6,278 nt of DNA. Source: Acidobacteria bacterium UBA2994. Its GTDB lineage: Bacteria > Acidobacteriota > Vicinamibacteria > Vicinamibacterales > UBA8438. Below are positions 5,694 to 6,278 of the stretch, piece by piece (position 1 is the stretch's first letter; the number at the start of each line of letters is the position of its first letter). The stretch is taken from contig DEAA01000010.1 in the NCBI GenBank assembly GCA_002346545.1, positions 480 through 6,757 of the forward strand, in the 5' to 3' direction. The notes under the pieces were generated by a model. It saw only the letters and a list, made by a program, of their open reading frames with translations. It was not told the origin of the DNA and ran no database searches. Both the position numbers and the translations under genes were made by a program.

Positions 5694-6112
5694 AGAGAAT
5701 GTCTACCCATCATTAGTTGGACCCCCTGCCCGCCAGCTTTCGGTCAGCGTGGCGTCGCGCTCTTGGAGACAGCACCTCAGCAGTGCCCACGCCGAGTGTG
5801 CGGCATCTCGCTTCCGCCGCGCTGGGTGCGCTCTTGGGGCGGAGCGCCGTCGCCATCGATGTGCTCCTGTTCTGCCGCAACCAAGCCGAGTTCGGTCAGG
5901 GCGGACCCGTCCACGTCCAACGACGAGGAACGCTTGGACTGCACAGCGGGGCCCACGTTTCTGCGGACCATTTGCTCGGCCTTCGCGCGAACGGTGCGGA
6001 GGCCCGTGTTCTTGTCAATCGCACGTTTTGGACACCGTTTGTCCAAAGTTAATTTTCTGCAGCGAAATACCAGATTCCTCGTTATTTGATATTTGATGAC
6101 TGTTGAATTCTC
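5694..6112. other. 420-bp gap without a supportable gene
   Basis: From 5717 to about 6050 several frames are open simultaneously on both strands (plus frames of 108-115 codons, a minus frame of 89), none with a good ribosome binding site or a motif I recognise. The minus frame at 6046-5777 has an Ala/Glu-rich stretch (ALTELGLVAAEQEH) that looks protein-like but is too thin to call. From about 6048 the sequence turns AT-rich and leads into the promoter region, including a tandem TATTTGA pair at 6083-6096. Confidence 0.4.
6027..6047. repeat. perfect 8-bp inverted repeat TTTGGACA/TGTCCAAA
   Basis: TTTGGACA (6027-6034), a 5-nt loop CCGTT, and TGTCCAAA (6040-6047) form a perfect hairpin or operator. 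On the plus strand it is followed by GTTAATTTTC, a broken T-run, so a terminator closing transcription from the left is possible but weak; no gene to its left on the plus strand needs one. It lies about 66 bp upstream of the plus promoter, where a regulator could bind. Confidence 0.5.
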
Positions 6113-6172
6113 TTGACCGACCGATTTGGTCGGATATAGGATGCTTTATATGATATTGAGACTCAGTCTCAA
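6113..6172 (+). promoter_or_regulatory. plus-strand promoter with a perfect 17-bp palindromic operator
   Basis: TTGGTC (6126-6131), a 17-bp spacer and TATGAT (6149-6154) make a good sigma70-type promoter pointing right. TTGACC (6113-6118) with TATAGG (6135-6140) at 16 bp is a second option. The expected start point near 6161 lies inside TTGAGACTCAGTCTCAA (6156-6172), a perfect 8-1-8 palindrome whose core matches the one over the M1-like start codon. An additional inverted repeat CCGACC/GGTCGG (6117-6122, 6128-6133) covers the -35. A repressor on the palindrome would block RNA polymerase. Fur-family binding is an inference from the 7-1-7 form. The regulated gene lies beyond the right edge. Confidence 0.55.
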
Positions 6173-6278
6173 CATAAAGACAGTGCGTGACGGTGTCGTT
6201 GGGCACTCGGCTTCACAAGGTGCCGACAGCTGTCGTTTGATGTAGCAGGAAGGTGCCCGCCGGGTGTTGGAGCACCCG
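6173..6278 (+). other. transcribed leader-like region at the right edge with hairpins
   Basis: Downstream of the promoter no reading frame with a start codon remains open to the edge. CGACAGCTGTCG (6224-6235) is a perfect 12-bp palindrome, and CGGGTG (6261-6266) pairs with CACCCG (6273-6278) around a 6-nt loop; GGTGC (6252-6256) could alternatively pair with GCACC (6272-6276). These two mutually exclusive pairings would fit a structured 5' leader, but the region is cut by the edge. Confidence 0.3.

Noticed and set aside
5777..6046. Minus-strand frame of 89 codons with an Ala/Glu-rich stretch, vaguely like a phage terminase small subunit
   Set aside because: The likeness is limited to a handful of residues, and start and stop context are poor; not enough to call.
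5717..6089. Three overlapping plus-strand frames of 108-115 codons
   Set aside because: All three frames are open at once, composition is low-complexity Arg/Ser/Ala, no ribosome binding site and no recognisable motif.
6015..6206. Minus-strand frame of 63 codons across the right promoter
   Set aside because: It covers operator and promoter elements and encodes no recognisable protein.
1..6278. CRISPR array, complete insertion sequence or rRNA
   Set aside because: No regularly spaced repeats, no transposase beyond the integrase fragment, no terminal inverted repeats with target duplications and no rRNA-like sequence seen.

Overview
The window reads as chromosomal DNA of a moderately GC-rich Gram-negative bacterium. 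All the well-supported genes are on the minus strand, start with ATG and (where it matters) encode N-terminal export signals. The style of the proteins fits a proteobacterium or a similar diderm phylum; nothing in the sequence fixes the species.

Layout, right to left in the direction of transcription. (1) 5649-4068: a complete exported M48-family zinc metalloprotease with a textbook AGGAGG ribosome binding site and a signal peptide. (2) 4017-3799: the 5'-truncated C-terminal end of a tyrosine recombinase (GHKN and the nucleophile-Tyr motif), followed at 3738-3767 by a stretch that looks like the 3' end of a tmRNA (ssrA) gene with a CCACCA tail. Together they look like the scar of an integrative element that used ssrA as attachment site. 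(3) 3623-1317: a complete exported M1-like (gluzincin) peptidase of 768 residues, with unusual active-site details and a start codon that lies inside a perfect 7-1-7 palindrome. (4) 701-255: a small exported Cys/His/Met-rich protein with two CPMH motifs created by a 45-bp in-frame duplication. (5) 28-1: a possible gene start running off the left edge, weakly supported.

The gaps at 29-254, 736-1316, 3648-3737 and 5694-6112 contain no gene that can be defended, although 809-988 on the plus strand looks like a coding remnant. At the right end, 6113-6278 holds a plus-strand promoter whose start point is covered by a perfect 17-bp palindrome (TTGAGACTCAGTCTCAA). The same 17-mer core occurs over the start codon of the M1-like gene, suggesting that that gene and an unseen gene to the right share one regulator; a Fur-type repressor fits the 7-1-7 geometry but is not proven.

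No direct pathway link between the two proteases and the Cys/His-rich protein can be read from the sequence. What they share is export to the envelope and, for all three, metal-binding chemistry. The most interesting items are the integration scar, the twin palindromes, the degenerate M1 active site, and the duplicated CPMH protein.
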